From Anthocerotibacter panamensis C109 (GTDB lineage Bacteria > Cyanobacteriota > Cyanobacteriia > Gloeobacterales > Anthocerotibacteraceae): DNA of 64,000 bases. The notes beneath the pieces are model-generated. The model was not told where the DNA came from. It saw nothing but the letters and a program-made list of their open reading frames with translations, and searched no databases. The stretch is taken from the NCBI RefSeq assembly GCF_018389385.1, contig NZ_CP062698.1:499501-563500 (forward strand), in the 5' to 3' direction. A program made the position numbers and the translations under genes. Positions within the stretch are counted from its first letter, which is position 1. Each line of letters starts with the position of its first letter. This document shows, in pieces, positions 1 to 10,064 of this stretch.

Positions 1-237
1 TTTGTAGATGGCCCACCCTGGTTGAATCATGTCCACTCCCACCACACCGTTACTCATCACCACACCGACAATACCGAATGTACTATACAGTACCCTGTAT
101 ATGGTGTCGCAACTGCAAAAGGACACAGGTTGTTTGAGCCTTTTTGACTAGCAGCCCAGCGTCCAGAATAGGTACCGGATGCGTCGCCTAAAGCTGCTCG
201 GTCTAAAATGAGCCTAGAGGCTCGATAGTTCCCAACT
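1..237. other. leading intergenic/unassigned segment
   Basis: No gene is recognised here. Plus-strand frame 1 is open from the window edge to a stop at 145-147 and could be the tail of an upstream gene, but the translation resembles nothing I know. An 18-bp dyad (TATACAG, four-base spacer, CTGTATA) lies at 84-101 and could be an operator or hairpin for the yqeK-rsfS pair that follows. Confidence 0.4.
84..101. promoter_or_regulatory. perfect 7-bp inverted repeat, possible operator
   Basis: TATACAG and CTGTATA are separated by TACC, giving perfect twofold symmetry about 140 bases upstream of yqeK. The arms are AT-rich, so a repressor site is as plausible as an RNA hairpin. Nothing identifies the binding protein. 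Confidence 0.25.
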
Positions 238-813
238 ATGCGCGAACAGGTTTTGGATTGGCTTAAGGTACAGGTCCCCCGCAAGCGTCTCCAGCACATC
301 CTGGGGGTCGAAAAAACAGCGGCGCAAATGGCTTATCACTATGGCCTAGATATCCAAAAAGCTGCGCGGGCGGGGCTGTTGCACGACCTAGCCAAGTGCT
401 TTTCTAGCGAGCAACTATTGGGTGAAGCGCTGCGCTTTGGGATTGAGCTGGATGACGTGACGCGGGCTAATCCTCACCTGCTCCATGCCGAAGTAGGGGC
501 GGGCCTTGCCCGCGAACTCTTTGCAGAGGAAGACCCTCAGGTGCTAGCAGCCATCGCCAACCATACGTTGGGCCGTCCCGCCATGGATGATTTGAGTTGT
601 ATTCTCTACGTGGCGGACTGGATCGAGCCCACCCGCCTCGCACCCGAACTCAATGAGCTCAGAACCTTGGCCTTCCAGGATTTACATAGAGCAGTTTTGC
701 TAGGATGTAGATTGAGCGTGGCGGATCTCCTGGTTGAGGAGCGTCCGATTCACCCACGCACGATCCTGACTCGCAACTGGTTATTGTCCCAGGCACCCGT
801 AGGAGTAGCATAG
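238..813 (+). CDS. yqeK: YqeK-type HD-domain hydrolase (symmetrical Ap4A hydrolase family)
   Basis: This 191-residue protein has the HD-domain signature of the YqeK family: LLHDLAK near residue 48, a HAEVGAG segment near residue 82, ANHTLGRPAMDDL near residue 107, and YVADWIEPTR near residue 125. The His and Asp residues in these blocks are the expected metal ligands. YqeK proteins cleave diadenosine tetraphosphate symmetrically to two ADP, controlling alarmone levels. The gene is followed after three bases by rsfS, the neighbour YqeK has in very many bacteria, so the two are almost certainly one transcript. The ATG at 238 gives the usual family length. Confidence 0.93.
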   Translation: MREQVLDWLKVQVPRKRLQHILGVEKTAAQMAYHYGLDIQKAARAGLLHDLAKCFSSEQLLGEALRFGIELDDVTRANPHLLHAEVGAGLARELFAEEDPQVLAAIANHTLGRPAMDDLSCILYVADWIEPTRLAPELNELRTLAFQDLHRAVLLGCRLSVADLLVEERPIHPRTILTRNWLLSQAPVGVA

Positions 814-816
814 CCC

Positions 817-1233
817 TTGGATGAAAAGAAGCTGGTGGAGCTGATTGCTCAAGCCGCCGATGAAAAAAAAGGAACCGACATCGTCCGCATTGCCCTAGGA
901 CAGGTTTCGGTCCTAGCCGATTATTTTGTACTGATTACCGGACAGTCGCGTGCTCAAGTGCGGGCCATTGCAGGCAGCATCGCGGATATGGCGAAGCTGC
1001 ATGACCGGGTGGCCTTACATATTGAGGGCATGGGTGATGCCAGTTGGATCTTGCAGGACTTTGGGGATGTGATTGTACATACTTTTTTGCCCCAGGAGCG
1101 CGGGTTTTATCAACTGGAGGCTTTTTGGGGCCATGCCCCCCGCCAAATCTATGTCCCCGGCCCACCTCCGTCTTGGGAAGATTGGGTCGCGACAGAGGCC
1201 GTCAAAGAAGTCCCTGTGCGGGTACTCCCCTAA
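817..1233 (+). CDS. rsfS: ribosomal silencing factor RsfS
   Basis: This 138-residue protein belongs to the RsfS/DUF143 family, which binds ribosomal protein uL14 and blocks joining of the 30S and 50S subunits under starvation. Family blocks visible are DIVRIALGQVSVLADYFVL near residue 21, the SRAQVRAIA stretch, GMGDASWILQDFGDVIVH near residue 70, and ERGFYQLEAFWG. The start is a TTG four bases after the yqeK stop; an ATG at 821 is out of frame. The C-terminus runs about 20 residues beyond the core domain with a proline-rich tail. Confidence 0.93.
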   Translation: MDEKKLVELIAQAADEKKGTDIVRIALGQVSVLADYFVLITGQSRAQVRAIAGSIADMAKLHDRVALHIEGMGDASWILQDFGDVIVHTFLPQERGFYQLEAFWGHAPRQIYVPGPPPSWEDWVATEAVKEVPVRVLP

Positions 1234-1406
1234 AAGTTTTGGGCGCTCTTCTGACGCCGCCGCGACAGATAGGAGCGGCTCTGCTTCATAGTCAGAGGGT
1301 ACGGTGAAGTTCGTATTTTGAGGCTCTACCTCCTAGGGCGGATGCTCTAGTCCCTAAGACCTATTAGATCTAGGAGAAATTTTAGCTACCCACGCTGCTC
1401 ACAACC

Positions 1407-2195
1407 ATGGATAACCTCAAAGCTACTTTTGCCCAGCAGGGTTACCTGTCCTTTCGCCAAGTCTTCTGCCCGCAAGAGATCACGCTCTTGCTAGCAGGCA
1501 TTGACAGAGCCAGGAGCCGTTTGCATCAGTTGAGTCGGGGCCGAATGTTCTTTTACGACAACCTCTTTCAAAAAAATGACGACCTACAAGCCTTTATCAG
1601 TCAACCCAAAATCTTGGACCTGTTGACCCCCATTGCCGGTCCAGACCTCTTTGTGCGCTGGGACCAGTTGGTGGTCAAGGAACCAGGTGGGGTCGAATTT
1701 CCCTGGCATCAGGACAACAGCTACAACGACCTGATTGAGCCTCATTTCCAGCTTTGGATTGCGCTCACCCCAATGACTCCAGAGAATGGGGGGCTTTGGG
1801 TCCAGCCTGGGAGCCATCGATCTGGCCTGCTCCCCCATATCCAAGTCGATAAACACATGGTCTGCACCACCCAACCCGGCACCCCGGTCTTTATTCAGGC
1901 CGAACCGGGGGATGTCGTGCTCTTCTCGTCCTATCTGTTGCACCACACCGCACCCAACCGGACCCAACAGAGTCGTTGGGCCTATGTTGTCGAATACATG
2001 TCCCAGGACCAGCTAGACCCCTATTTGCGTGCCCCCTACTTTATTGCCTCCCGCCAAGGTCTTCCCGCGCCTCAGTTTACCCATTTTTATCGCGGGCGGC
2101 TCAAGCTGCGCAACCATGTGAACTATCTCGTGCCACGGATGCAGCGCGTGCTGCGCCGGACTAAAAAACTTTGGCATCGGTTTGTCCATCTGTGA
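1407..2195 (+). CDS. phytanoyl-CoA dioxygenase (PhyH) family protein
   Basis: This 262-residue protein is predicted to be an Fe(II)/2-oxoglutarate-dependent oxygenase. The iron-binding facial triad is visible as H101 and D103 in WHQDNSYND and H179 in LLHHTAPN, and R190 eleven residues later fits the 2-oxoglutarate carboxylate ligand. The GGLWVQPGSHRSG segment before the second histidine is characteristic of PhyH proteins. The substrate cannot be told from sequence; bacterial members hydroxylate varied small molecules and lipids. The gene stands alone between rsfS and a convergent DUF72 gene. Confidence 0.85.
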   Translation: MDNLKATFAQQGYLSFRQVFCPQEITLLLAGIDRARSRLHQLSRGRMFFYDNLFQKNDDLQAFISQPKILDLLTPIAGPDLFVRWDQLVVKEPGGVEFPWHQDNSYNDLIEPHFQLWIALTPMTPENGGLWVQPGSHRSGLLPHIQVDKHMVCTTQPGTPVFIQAEPGDVVLFSSYLLHHTAPNRTQQSRWAYVVEYMSQDQLDPYLRAPYFIASRQGLPAPQFTHFYRGRLKLRNHVNYLVPRMQRVLRRTKKLWHRFVHL

Positions 2196-2217
2196 CCGGA
2201 TTTGCGTGTCCCGATCG

Positions 2218-3081
2218 TCAGAGCAAGCCCAACTGTACGGGTGTACCGGCAGGTAGCTGGTCGCAGGGGAAAGGCCGTTCCTCCTGGCCCAATCCGCGCT
2301 TGAGCAGCGTGGCAGTGCCGGGGGAAAAGCCCTGGAAGTGGTTATCTACCAGCACATAGGCAGTGAGGTGGGGGCGCTCTCGTAGGGCTGTGGCCCAGGT
2401 GCTCAGGATCTCCTCCCGGTCGATTTGCAGATGGGTAAAGCGGGTCAGCCCGCCCTCTTTCGCGCCCATGATCCGTACATAAAGCCAGTCGGTGGGCAGG
2501 TGGTCCAGCCAAGCTAAGCTGAGGGCGCTCGGTAGCCAGGGTGTCTCCCCAAGGGTCAGGGCTACTCGGTAGCGGTGCAGGAGTTCCAGCGTCTGAAGCG
2601 TAAACCATGGGGAACTGCGAAACTCGATAGCAAAGGGCAGGTCTGTGGGCAGATAGGGCATAAAGCGCTCCAGGGACGCCCTTTCCTCTACCCCGAAAGA
2701 GGGAGGCAGTTGGATGAGGACAGCAGCAAGTTTGGACCCCAGCAGACGCGCCCGGTCACAGAACTGCGCCAGGGTAGCCTGTCCCCGCCTCAGGCGTGCT
2801 TCGTGGGTGAGCAGACGGGGTAGTTTGAGCGTAAAGCGAAAGGGCGCGGGGGTCTGGTCGCGCCACTGTTCGACGACCGATGCCTTGGGGATGGCGTAAA
2901 ACGTCGCATCCACCTCCACCAAATCAAAAGTCTGGCTGTAGCGGGCCAATTCCTCAGTAGGGCGGGTGTCGGCACCATAAAAGGGGGCCGCAAGAGCAGC
3001 TAAGACGCCTGTCTGCACACGCCAATCAGGATAGCGCCAGCCCTGGCAGCCCACGTAGACCGGGGGACACACAGCCTTCAC
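2218..3081 (-). CDS. DUF72 domain-containing protein
   Basis: This 287-residue TIM-barrel-like protein is of the DUF72 (YecE) family. The N-terminal VGCQGWRYPDW, the VEVDATFYAIP block near residue 55, LIQLPPSF near residue 120 and AIEFRSSPWF near residue 150 match the family. The molecular function of DUF72 proteins is not established, although they are widespread and sometimes associated with nucleases or DNA metabolism. Its stop faces the end of the PhyH gene with a 22-base gap, so the two are convergent. Confidence 0.85.
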   Translation of the reverse strand: MKAVCPPVYVGCQGWRYPDWRVQTGVLAALAAPFYGADTRPTEELARYSQTFDLVEVDATFYAIPKASVVEQWRDQTPAPFRFTLKLPRLLTHEARLRRGQATLAQFCDRARLLGSKLAAVLIQLPPSFGVEERASLERFMPYLPTDLPFAIEFRSSPWFTLQTLELLHRYRVALTLGETPWLPSALSLAWLDHLPTDWLYVRIMGAKEGGLTRFTHLQIDREEILSTWATALRERPHLTAYVLVDNHFQGFSPGTATLLKRGLGQEERPFPCDQLPAGTPVQLGLL

Positions 3082-3144
3082 AACCTAAAGCAACCAACCG
3101 CAGTACGCTTCGATCCTACTGTAGGGTGGCTGTGGTGGTGGTAC

Positions 3145-6100
3145 TCATGCTGACAATAGGGGCAGCGAGACCGTAAAGGTGGCCCCTTTCCCTTCTCCCT
3201 CACTGTGGGCGAGGACTGTCCCGCCGTGGAGTTCCACCAGATGCCGGACAATGGCGAGACCCAGGCCCAGACCCCCATAAGTCCGGCTGGTAGTCCCGTC
3301 GGCCTGCCGGAAGCGCTCAAAGACATGGGGTAGAAATTCGGGGTGAATACCCTGCCCCGTATCCACTACCTGCACCTGGGCTGTGCTTGTGCTCAAAACC
3401 AGGGTGACCTGGACGGCTCCTCCACTGGAGGTGAACTTGATGGCATTGGACAATAAGTTCCAGACCACCTGCTGGAGCCGGTCGCTATCTCCCATGACCA
3501 GATGGGACCGGCTGGAGCAATTGGTCATGAGTTGGACCCCACGGGCTTCGGCCATGGGGCGTACTGCGTCAATGGCCGCTTCGATAATCGGAGGTAGGGC
3601 GACCGGATGGACATTGAGGCGGATCTTGCCGGTGACGATGCCAGAGACATCCAGGAGGTCTTCGATGAGTTGGGCCTGAGCGCGGGCATTGCGCTCAATC
3701 GTCTCCAGGGCACGGGCTACGGTTTCTTCATCCAGACGACGGGTCCGCAGTAGGCGTGCCCAGCCTAGTATGGCGTTGAGAGGGGTCCTCAATTCGTGGG
3801 AGATCGTCGCCAAAAACTCATCTTTCATCATGCTCGCCTGCTGGGCGGTGCGGTAGAGGCGGGCGTTGTCTAGGGCGACAGCCGCCCGCCGAGTCAGGTC
3901 CTCCGCCAAAGCAAATTCCACAGCGCTGTACACTCGGCCCGATGCCCCGGTAGCGAAGGTAATAGCCCCAAGCGTCCGCCCCCGGATCTTCATCGGCAGG
4001 CACATATAGGAATGGAGATCTAGTCCTTGGAGTGCCATGCGGTGGACTTCGTCCCGAGCCATAGCCTGGAGTAAAGCGTCGTCCACATGGGGAATCAGTT
4101 CAGGCCGTCCTGTAGTGAGGACACGGACGGGTCCATGGGAGATGGTTGGAGCATGAGGGCCTGTCAGCGACCAAGCCCGGTGCACCTGTTCTGGACGGGG
4201 ATGTACGATGCTCAGACGGCGAAAGCCTCCGTCTGCCTCGATCAGATCGATGAGGCACCAATCTGCCAGATAAGGCACCACCAAATGGGCGACCGCTTCC
4301 AGACGGGTCTCCTGGTCAAAAGAAGCAGCAAGTACATCACTGGCCTCGGCTAAAAAGGCGGCACGACCTTGGGCAGCCTCCGCTTCCCGGCGTGCGCACT
4401 CGGCTACCGCTAGGGCGGACTGTTCGCGCACTAACTGCATCCGTTCTTCTTCCATGCGGGTGCGCAGCGCTTCGTCGCGGACACGCTCTGTGATATCGCG
4501 GATGACGGCTAGCCCCCCGATTACCCTCCCCTGCGCCCCGTAGAAAGGGGAATAGTAGCCTTGGAAAAATCCAGACCGCCCTGTCGCAGGCACGGTGAAA
4601 GGCCGGTCTTCGGTCCTGATCTGCGCTCCACAGAGCACTGCTTGATAGTGACGGTCCTCGCCAATCTCCTTGAGAAAAGGAAACACCTCGGTCGCCACCC
4701 GACCGAGCACCTGCTCCTTGCTCAGCCCTGTGATCCGCTCCATTCCAGCGCTCCAGGCGGTATAGCGGCACTCCTGGTCAAAGGCGATAATGCCGTCGAT
4801 GCTGCTGTCGATGAGCCGTTCTGAAAATTCTTTTTCGTCGCGCAAGCGCTCCTCAGCTTCACGGCGCTCGGTGATATCCAAGACTAACGAGGCCACCCCA
4901 ATGACCTGGTTGTTGCGGTCAACAAGAGGGGTGTTGTACCACTCGCAGTAGATGAGCCGTCCATCTCGGGTGCAGTTGACTATAGTGCGGCTTTGTCCGC
5001 CCTGTCCTTGCAGATGCCGCTCACAGACCATCTGCATCTGTGAACGGTACTCTTGCGGCACAAAGTCCGTGGGGTGCATCCCCAAAGCCTCGGCCTGAGT
5101 GTAGCCAAAAATCCGCTCTGCCGCAGGGTTCCACTGGCTGACCCGAAACCTCACGTCCCACTCGATCACCGCTAGAGGCGTCTGCTGGAGGTGGAGGGAG
5201 AGCATCTGTTCGGAGTGACGCAGGGCCTCTTCGCGTAGAGCCAACTCACCCACGACCCGCTCTTGTTCTGTAATCTGGGACTGGAGGGCGGCATGGGTAG
5301 TATGCATGCGCTTGCGGACCCGATGCTCCAGGTTGCCCTTGACCCGCCAGAGCAGGTCCTGTGCCTGTTTTTGCTGGGTGACCTCGGTCATGACTGCACC
5401 TACCCCCCAAAGTTGTTGCTCCCGTGTATAGACGGGGTAGTAGCTCACCTGCCAGTGCCGGGGCTGGTCTGATTCAGCCTCCCCTTCAAGCTCCCGGTCC
5501 AGAATGGTTGCTCCCGTGGCAAGCACCTGCTGTAGCAAAGGCTCCACAACCTGCGCCAGATGGGGTTGTACTTCGGCTAGTGTCCGCCCAAGGTACTCCT
5601 CCGACGAGCGGTTATTCATCCGGGCGAAGGCGGGATTGACGCGCATAAAGCGCAACTCCCGGTCCCAAAAAGCCAGACCAATCGGGGTATTGGTTTGGAG
5701 GGCATCGAGGAGCGCCAACGCCTCCTCCTGATGGTTGAGGGCTGCCTGGACTTCGCTGTAGCGCCGGGAACATTCAGCTTGGTCGTGCTTCTGCTGGCTG
5801 AGGTCCAGAACAAAGCCCACGACATATTCTGGACTCCCCGTCACCAAGGCAGTCCCGGTGAGCATGGGGACGCGGCGGCCATCCTTGCGGATGTATTCCT
5901 TTTCGTAGGGCGTACAGACCTGGTTGTTAAACAGTTCTTGGAGTGCCTGGGCGTCTCGGGCATAATATTCAGGCGGAGTCATTTGCTCGCAAGAGACGGT
6001 TTGGGTTGCGAGGTCGGCCTCGGTATAGCCCAGCAGGTTGAGAAAAATAGGGTTGCCGTAGGTAATATGGCCTACTGCGTCCGCAAAAAACACCCCCAAC

Positions 6101-6534
6101 AGATTGGTATCCACCAAGAGCCTGAGTAAAGCTTCTCGCTCCCGTGTCAGGGTGTGCTTTGCCTGCCCGTTTTTCACCCACAGACTGATCAGAAGACCTA
6201 TCAAACCAAACAAGAGGAGTGCAAAAATATCTGCTATTTCTTCAAAAGCTACCATATAGTGCGGGCTGGTCAGATAGTAGACCCCGCCCCCCATCCCTAC
6301 TCCAGTCGCAAGCAGTCCCGGCCCTCTCCCCCCGTACCACACAGTGACTATAACAGCCGTAAGCAGGAGCAAGAAGCGGCTTGGAGCCAGGAATGTCCAC
6401 AGCCAGGAGGTCAGCACAAGCGCAAGCGCAATGGTCATCAGAGCGACACCATAGGGTATCCAGACGACAAAAGACGACTTCTTCATAGTGCTAGGCTCCG
6501 CGACGCTCTGGTACAGAACGACGGGACGTACCAT
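3145..6534 (-). CDS. multi-PAS/GAF membrane sensor histidine kinase
   Basis: This is a 1129-residue sensor kinase. Residues about 25-120 contain four hydrophobic segments resembling the DUF4118/KdpD-type membrane domain. Four PAS regions follow (about 135-250, 275-395, 430-550 and 560-680), then a GAF domain (about 730-880). The HisKA block ISHELRTPLNAI carries the phosphoacceptor H913. The HATPase has NLLSNAIKF (N box), DTGQGI (G1) and GLGLGLAIV (G2). No receiver domain is present and no response regulator lies adjacent. A second start at 6486 has a better Shine-Dalgarno (GGAG nine bases upstream) and would drop 16 residues. The signal sensed is unknown. Confidence 0.9.
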   Translation of the reverse strand: MVRPVVLYQSVAEPSTMKKSSFVVWIPYGVALMTIALALVLTSWLWTFLAPSRFLLLLTAVIVTVWYGGRGPGLLATGVGMGGGVYYLTSPHYMVAFEEIADIFALLLFGLIGLLISLWVKNGQAKHTLTREREALLRLLVDTNLLGVFFADAVGHITYGNPIFLNLLGYTEADLATQTVSCEQMTPPEYYARDAQALQELFNNQVCTPYEKEYIRKDGRRVPMLTGTALVTGSPEYVVGFVLDLSQQKHDQAECSRRYSEVQAALNHQEEALALLDALQTNTPIGLAFWDRELRFMRVNPAFARMNNRSSEEYLGRTLAEVQPHLAQVVEPLLQQVLATGATILDRELEGEAESDQPRHWQVSYYPVYTREQQLWGVGAVMTEVTQQKQAQDLLWRVKGNLEHRVRKRMHTTHAALQSQITEQERVVGELALREEALRHSEQMLSLHLQQTPLAVIEWDVRFRVSQWNPAAERIFGYTQAEALGMHPTDFVPQEYRSQMQMVCERHLQGQGGQSRTIVNCTRDGRLIYCEWYNTPLVDRNNQVIGVASLVLDITERREAEERLRDEKEFSERLIDSSIDGIIAFDQECRYTAWSAGMERITGLSKEQVLGRVATEVFPFLKEIGEDRHYQAVLCGAQIRTEDRPFTVPATGRSGFFQGYYSPFYGAQGRVIGGLAVIRDITERVRDEALRTRMEEERMQLVREQSALAVAECARREAEAAQGRAAFLAEASDVLAASFDQETRLEAVAHLVVPYLADWCLIDLIEADGGFRRLSIVHPRPEQVHRAWSLTGPHAPTISHGPVRVLTTGRPELIPHVDDALLQAMARDEVHRMALQGLDLHSYMCLPMKIRGRTLGAITFATGASGRVYSAVEFALAEDLTRRAAVALDNARLYRTAQQASMMKDEFLATISHELRTPLNAILGWARLLRTRRLDEETVARALETIERNARAQAQLIEDLLDVSGIVTGKIRLNVHPVALPPIIEAAIDAVRPMAEARGVQLMTNCSSRSHLVMGDSDRLQQVVWNLLSNAIKFTSSGGAVQVTLVLSTSTAQVQVVDTGQGIHPEFLPHVFERFRQADGTTSRTYGGLGLGLAIVRHLVELHGGTVLAHSEGEGKGATFTVSLPLLSA

Positions 6535-6990
6535 TTGTTGTACCTTGCTGGATAGAAGTGGACAGCCATGGCAGATAGCTCAGGTGCAGGCACAGATTAG
6601 GGAAGCAAGAGCAAATTGGGCTCGCTATGGGGGAAAGGAACAATCTCTATATAAGAGACCATGGGTTACTTCGTGTTGATGCGGTCATTAAGTATATGTT
6701 GAGCTAAAGGACCCTGATTCCCTAGCTCTCTGGAGAGAGATGACAAATACGGTTTGTTATGGTAGCAAATAAAGCAACTAGAACAAGGGCGACAGGCTAT
6801 TTCAAGAGACAGTAAAGCCAGCGTACCACCAAACCTACGCAACATCCGCCTTGGGGAATAACGTTACCCACTCGTGTTGTGCCTGTATAGAGATCTAGGT
6901 CAAGCATCCTTTCGCCTAAAGTGAACTCGCCTAAAGTGAACGGGTGTCTGCACCAAGAATTCTGGGCTACTCCACCACGAGGATGCTGCT
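6535..6990. other. 456-base divergent intergenic region
   Basis: No gene is seen between the divergent histidine-kinase and DUF2231 genes. The region holds a short palindrome at 6644-6658 (TCTCT and AGAGA arms), a second at 6726-6739 (CTCTCT, GG, AGAGAG) and a perfect tandem 15-bp repeat at 6912-6941. Promoters for both genes are expected here, but no convincing -35/-10 pair could be assigned by eye. Confidence 0.5.
6912..6941 (+). repeat. perfect tandem 15-bp direct repeat upstream of DUF2231 gene
   Basis: TCGCCTAAAGTGAAC occurs twice with no spacer, ending 49 bases before the ATG at 6991. Direct repeats of this size and position are typical binding sites for an activator or repressor dimer in head-to-tail arrangement, but a chance slippage duplication is also possible. 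No matching third copy was noticed elsewhere in the window. Confidence 0.5.
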
Positions 6991-7512
6991 ATGACCCGAC
7001 ATCCCAACATACCGCCTTTGATCGAAAGTGAGGATAGCGAAGCTCGCGACCCTGGGATCCAGAGTAGCGTCCATATCGCAGGACATCCCATCCATCCGAT
7101 TCTAGTCGCGTTCCCGATAGCGACGTTGGTCCTGGCGCTAGGCAGCGATTTGGGCTATTGGGTCAGCGCTGACCCCTTTTGGGCTAGGACTTCACTGTGG
7201 TTGATCGCCGTGGGGTTGGGGGCAGCTATCCTCGCGGCAGTCACGGGAATGCTGGACTTTTTGCGCATCAAACGGGTCCGCCAACGCACCGCTGGGCGGG
7301 CGCACATGCTCACGAATGCGGCGATTTTGGTGCTGACGCTCCTCAATCTCGGGGTCCGTCTCGGTGACCCGGTAGCGGGCATCTATCCCCTTGGCTTGCC
7401 CCTATCGATTCTCGTAGCCTTGCTTTTGGGCCTCTCTGGGTGGTGGGGGGGAGAACTGGTCTACCGCCACAAAGTGGGTGTCATCGGCTATGGCAGCAGA
7501 ACCGGAAGCTAG
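6991..7512 (+). CDS. DUF2231 membrane protein
   Basis: This 173-residue protein has about four transmembrane helices and matches the DUF2231 family. After a polar N-terminus of about 30 residues comes HIAGHPIHPILVAFPIA, with the conserved histidines and HPILVAFP that mark the family, followed by hydrophobic segments near residues 35-57, 70-92, 105-122 and 133-160. The biochemical role of DUF2231 proteins is not established; the conserved histidines of related membrane proteins suggest haem or metal binding, which is inference here. The tandem repeat just upstream suggests dedicated regulation. Confidence 0.8.
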   Translation: MTRHPNIPPLIESEDSEARDPGIQSSVHIAGHPIHPILVAFPIATLVLALGSDLGYWVSADPFWARTSLWLIAVGLGAAILAAVTGMLDFLRIKRVRQRTAGRAHMLTNAAILVLTLLNLGVRLGDPVAGIYPLGLPLSILVALLLGLSGWWGGELVYRHKVGVIGYGSRTGS

Positions 7513-7563
7513 CATCACGACGCAAAACACCGAGCAGCACATTGTCTAGTCCACGTTCCTTGC

Positions 7564-9489
7564 CTACTTGGTCACGGTCGAGGGTACCTGTTGGCGCTGC
7601 ATCACATCGAGGATGCGTTGGGCAATGCGGTCTCCGGTGAGGCCCAATTCGGCAAGGAGCTGTTCGCGCTTGGCATGGTGGACAAATTCATCGGGGACGC
7701 CAATGCGATAGACTGGGACTCGGACTTCTACATCATTCAAAGTCTCTAATACTCCTGAACCGAAACCACCGGGCAGACAGCCTTCCTCGACGGTGACGAC
7801 CCCGTAGCGGCTCTCACGGGCCAAAGCAATAAAGAGTTCAGTGTCTAGGGGTTTGACAAAGCGGGCATTGACTACCGTGCAACTCAGACCGTGTTCGTGC
7901 AACATTTGGGCTGCTTGCAGACTCGGGTAGACCATCGAACCAATCGCGAAAATCACCCAATCGTTGCCGCGCCGCAGGACTTCTGCTTTCCCAATGGGCA
8001 AAGGCTCGATCCCTTCGGCTAGCAGCGCTGCACCCGGACCTGTCCCGCGCGGATAGCGCACGGCAATCGGGCTACTCGTATGGGCGACCCCGGTTGCGAT
8101 CATCTGCTGGAATTCCGCCTCGTCCTTGGGCGCCATGATGACGATATTCGGGATGAGACGCAGATAACTGTAATCAAAGACCCCGTGATGGGTTGGCCCA
8201 TCCTCCCCGACTACCCCTGCGCGGTCCATACAGAAGAAGACCGGAACGTTTTGAATACAGACATCGTGGATAATTTGGTCAAAAGCCCGTTGCAAAAAGG
8301 TTGAATAGATAGCTGCCACCGGGCGCATCCCCTGGAGCGCCATCCCCGCCGCCAGCGTGACCGCGTGTTGTTCGGCGATACCCACATCCACAAAACGGTC
8401 GGGGAATTTAGCTTGGAATTTGTCCAGACTAGTGCCCGTCGCCATAGCAGCGGTAATGCCCACAATTTTGGGGTTGTGCTCGGCTAAGTGAATTAAGGTC
8501 TGCGCGAAGACATCCTGATACTTGGGAGGGGCAGGCTTCTTAGCGGGGAAGATTTTGCCGGTCGCCACATCGAAGCAAGGCGGCGCATGATAAAAGACCT
8601 GACTCTGTTCCGCTGCTGGATAGCCCTTGCCCTTGGTCGTGACCACATGCATAAACACTGGACCTTCTAGGGAATGGGCCAGTTTTAGATAATTGAGCAG
8701 TTCTTCAAAGTCATGCCCATCGACCGGACCTAGATAAGTAAAGCCCAACTCCTCGAAGACCACCCCAGCCTTGGAGCGCGCGACGGTCAGGTATTTCACC
8801 GAGTCCTTGAGGCGCCCCATCTCCGGGGCCATCGCCTCGCCTACCAAGGGGATGTTGCGGATCTGATGCTCGATATTCTCCGTCAAGAACTTGACTGGCG
8901 GTGACAGGCGCAGACGATTGAGGTGCTGTGTGAGTGCCCCTACATTTTGAGAGATGGACATCTCGTTGTCGTTGAGGATGACCAAGAGATTGGTTTTGGG
9001 CAAGTGTCCGCTGTGGTTGAGTGCTTCTAGCGCCATGCCCCCGGTGAGCGCTCCATCGCCGATGACAGCCGTGACCTTGTAGTTATCTGCCTGATAGTCC
9101 CGAGCCATCGCCATGCCCAAAGCAGCGGAAATACTGGTCGAGGCATGACCGGCACCCCAGTGGTCAAAGCGGTTCTCGGTTAATTTTAAGTACCCTGCCA
9201 CACCATCTTTCTGCCGGAGCGTGTGAAAATTTTCATAGCGACCTGTCAGCATTTTATGGGCATAGGCTTGGTGCCCCACATCCCAGCAGACTTTGTCCCG
9301 GTCCAGATCTAGTGTTTTATAAAGAGCCAGGGTCAACTCTACCACCCCTAATCCCGGAGCGAGATGGACCCCACCAATCGTTGCCGCTGTTCTGAGATGC
9401 TTGTCACGTATCTGTTGGGCCAGGTCCTTAAGCTGCACAATGGAAAGGTTGCGTAACTGATTGGGATGGGAAAGTTCACTCAGATGCAT
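7564..9489 (-). CDS. dxs: 1-deoxy-D-xylulose-5-phosphate synthase
   Basis: This is DXP synthase, the first enzyme of the MEP isoprenoid pathway, joining pyruvate and glyceraldehyde 3-phosphate with thiamine diphosphate. From the ATG at 9489 it is 641 residues, the usual length; the open frame runs 27 residues further upstream, but that extension is not family-like. The ThDP motif is [18 protein letters not shown], and the transketolase-type central and C-terminal domains follow ([15 protein letters not shown] with the catalytic Glu, and [13 protein letters not shown]). In cyanobacteria this pathway supplies carotenoids, phytol and quinones. It is transcribed away from DUF2231, and a small hypothetical gene lies just upstream. 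Confidence 0.96.
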   Translation of the reverse strand: MHLSELSHPNQLRNLSIVQLKDLAQQIRDKHLRTAATIGGVHLAPGLGVVELTLALYKTLDLDRDKVCWDVGHQAYAHKMLTGRYENFHTLRQKDGVAGYLKLTENRFDHWGAGHASTSISAALGMAMARDYQADNYKVTAVIGDGALTGGMALEALNHSGHLPKTNLLVILNDNEMSISQNVGALTQHLNRLRLSPPVKFLTENIEHQIRNIPLVGEAMAPEMGRLKDSVKYLTVARSKAGVVFEELGFTYLGPVDGHDFEELLNYLKLAHSLEGPVFMHVVTTKGKGYPAAEQSQVFYHAPPCFDVATGKIFPAKKPAPPKYQDVFAQTLIHLAEHNPKIVGITAAMATGTSLDKFQAKFPDRFVDVGIAEQHAVTLAAGMALQGMRPVAAIYSTFLQRAFDQIIHDVCIQNVPVFFCMDRAGVVGEDGPTHHGVFDYSYLRLIPNIVIMAPKDEAEFQQMIATGVAHTSSPIAVRYPRGTGPGAALLAEGIEPLPIGKAEVLRRGNDWVIFAIGSMVYPSLQAAQMLHEHGLSCTVVNARFVKPLDTELFIALARESRYGVVTVEEGCLPGGFGSGVLETLNDVEVRVPVYRIGVPDEFVHHAKREQLLAELGLTGDRIAQRILDVMQRQQVPSTVTK

Positions 9490-9602
9490 GTACGTCCCTG
9501 GGAATAGCCATCCTTTACTATAACCAGCAAATGGGAAGGCAACGATGATTTCTCCTGTTAAAACAGGCAAAACTGGGGGCCAAATGCCGCCTAGCGGTCT
9601 TC

Positions 9603-9932
9603 TCAGGACTCGCCTGCGGTCTGCCGCTCTAGGGTGATCTGCAAGGTCAGGCGGCGCGAACGGTCCAGAACCCGGCGCAATTGCTGGGTGAGTTCATAAA
9701 AATCGGCCCGTAGGATCTCATGGAAACTGGTAAAGGGTTCCTGAGTGCGCAGAGCACGGCTGAGGATGACACGCTTTTCATTGATTTGGCGGGCCAGATG
9801 GTAGCAGGAGGCGCGCTCGGCAATCAATTGTTCGAGGCCCACTTCCCTCTCCGACGCGGGGATCACTAAAATAATACCCCGCACCTTGGGTATGGGGAGC
9901 ACCAGAAAAATTGATAGATCCCTGCCATCCAA
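9603..9932 (-). CDS. hypothetical protein, 109 aa
   Basis: This short frame lies upstream of dxs on the same strand and has no strong opposing frame. It begins with a TTG; a start further in is possible. The N-terminal half is hydrophobic ([10 protein letters not shown] and IILVIPA), the C-terminal half is charged and probably helical, with many Arg and Glu residues. I do not recognise a family. Its reading frame shows normal codon use for the region, so I consider it likely but unproven. It could be co-transcribed with dxs. Confidence 0.45.
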   Translation of the reverse strand: MDGRDLSIFLVLPIPKVRGIILVIPASEREVGLEQLIAERASCYHLARQINEKRVILSRALRTQEPFTSFHEILRADFYELTQQLRRVLDRSRRLTLQITLERQTAGES

Positions 9933-10064
9933 TTAACTAGACTGATTCCTCCAGCCATCCCTAGACAGCAGCAGAAAAGCTCCTTGAGCTTTCTGAGCAT
10001 TTCCTCCTCTTTGTGCAAGAACTTTGATGGGGCAATGACTGCACCCCTGTTCTATACTCAGAGC

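Noticed and set aside
57-299. 80-codon minus-strand frame overlapping the yqeK start
   Set aside because: It overlaps a well-supported gene and has no family resemblance.
1330-1376. CTCCTAG and CTAGGAG inverted repeat ahead of the PhyH gene
   Set aside because: The arms are 33 bases apart with no other symmetry, so neither a hairpin nor an operator is convincing.
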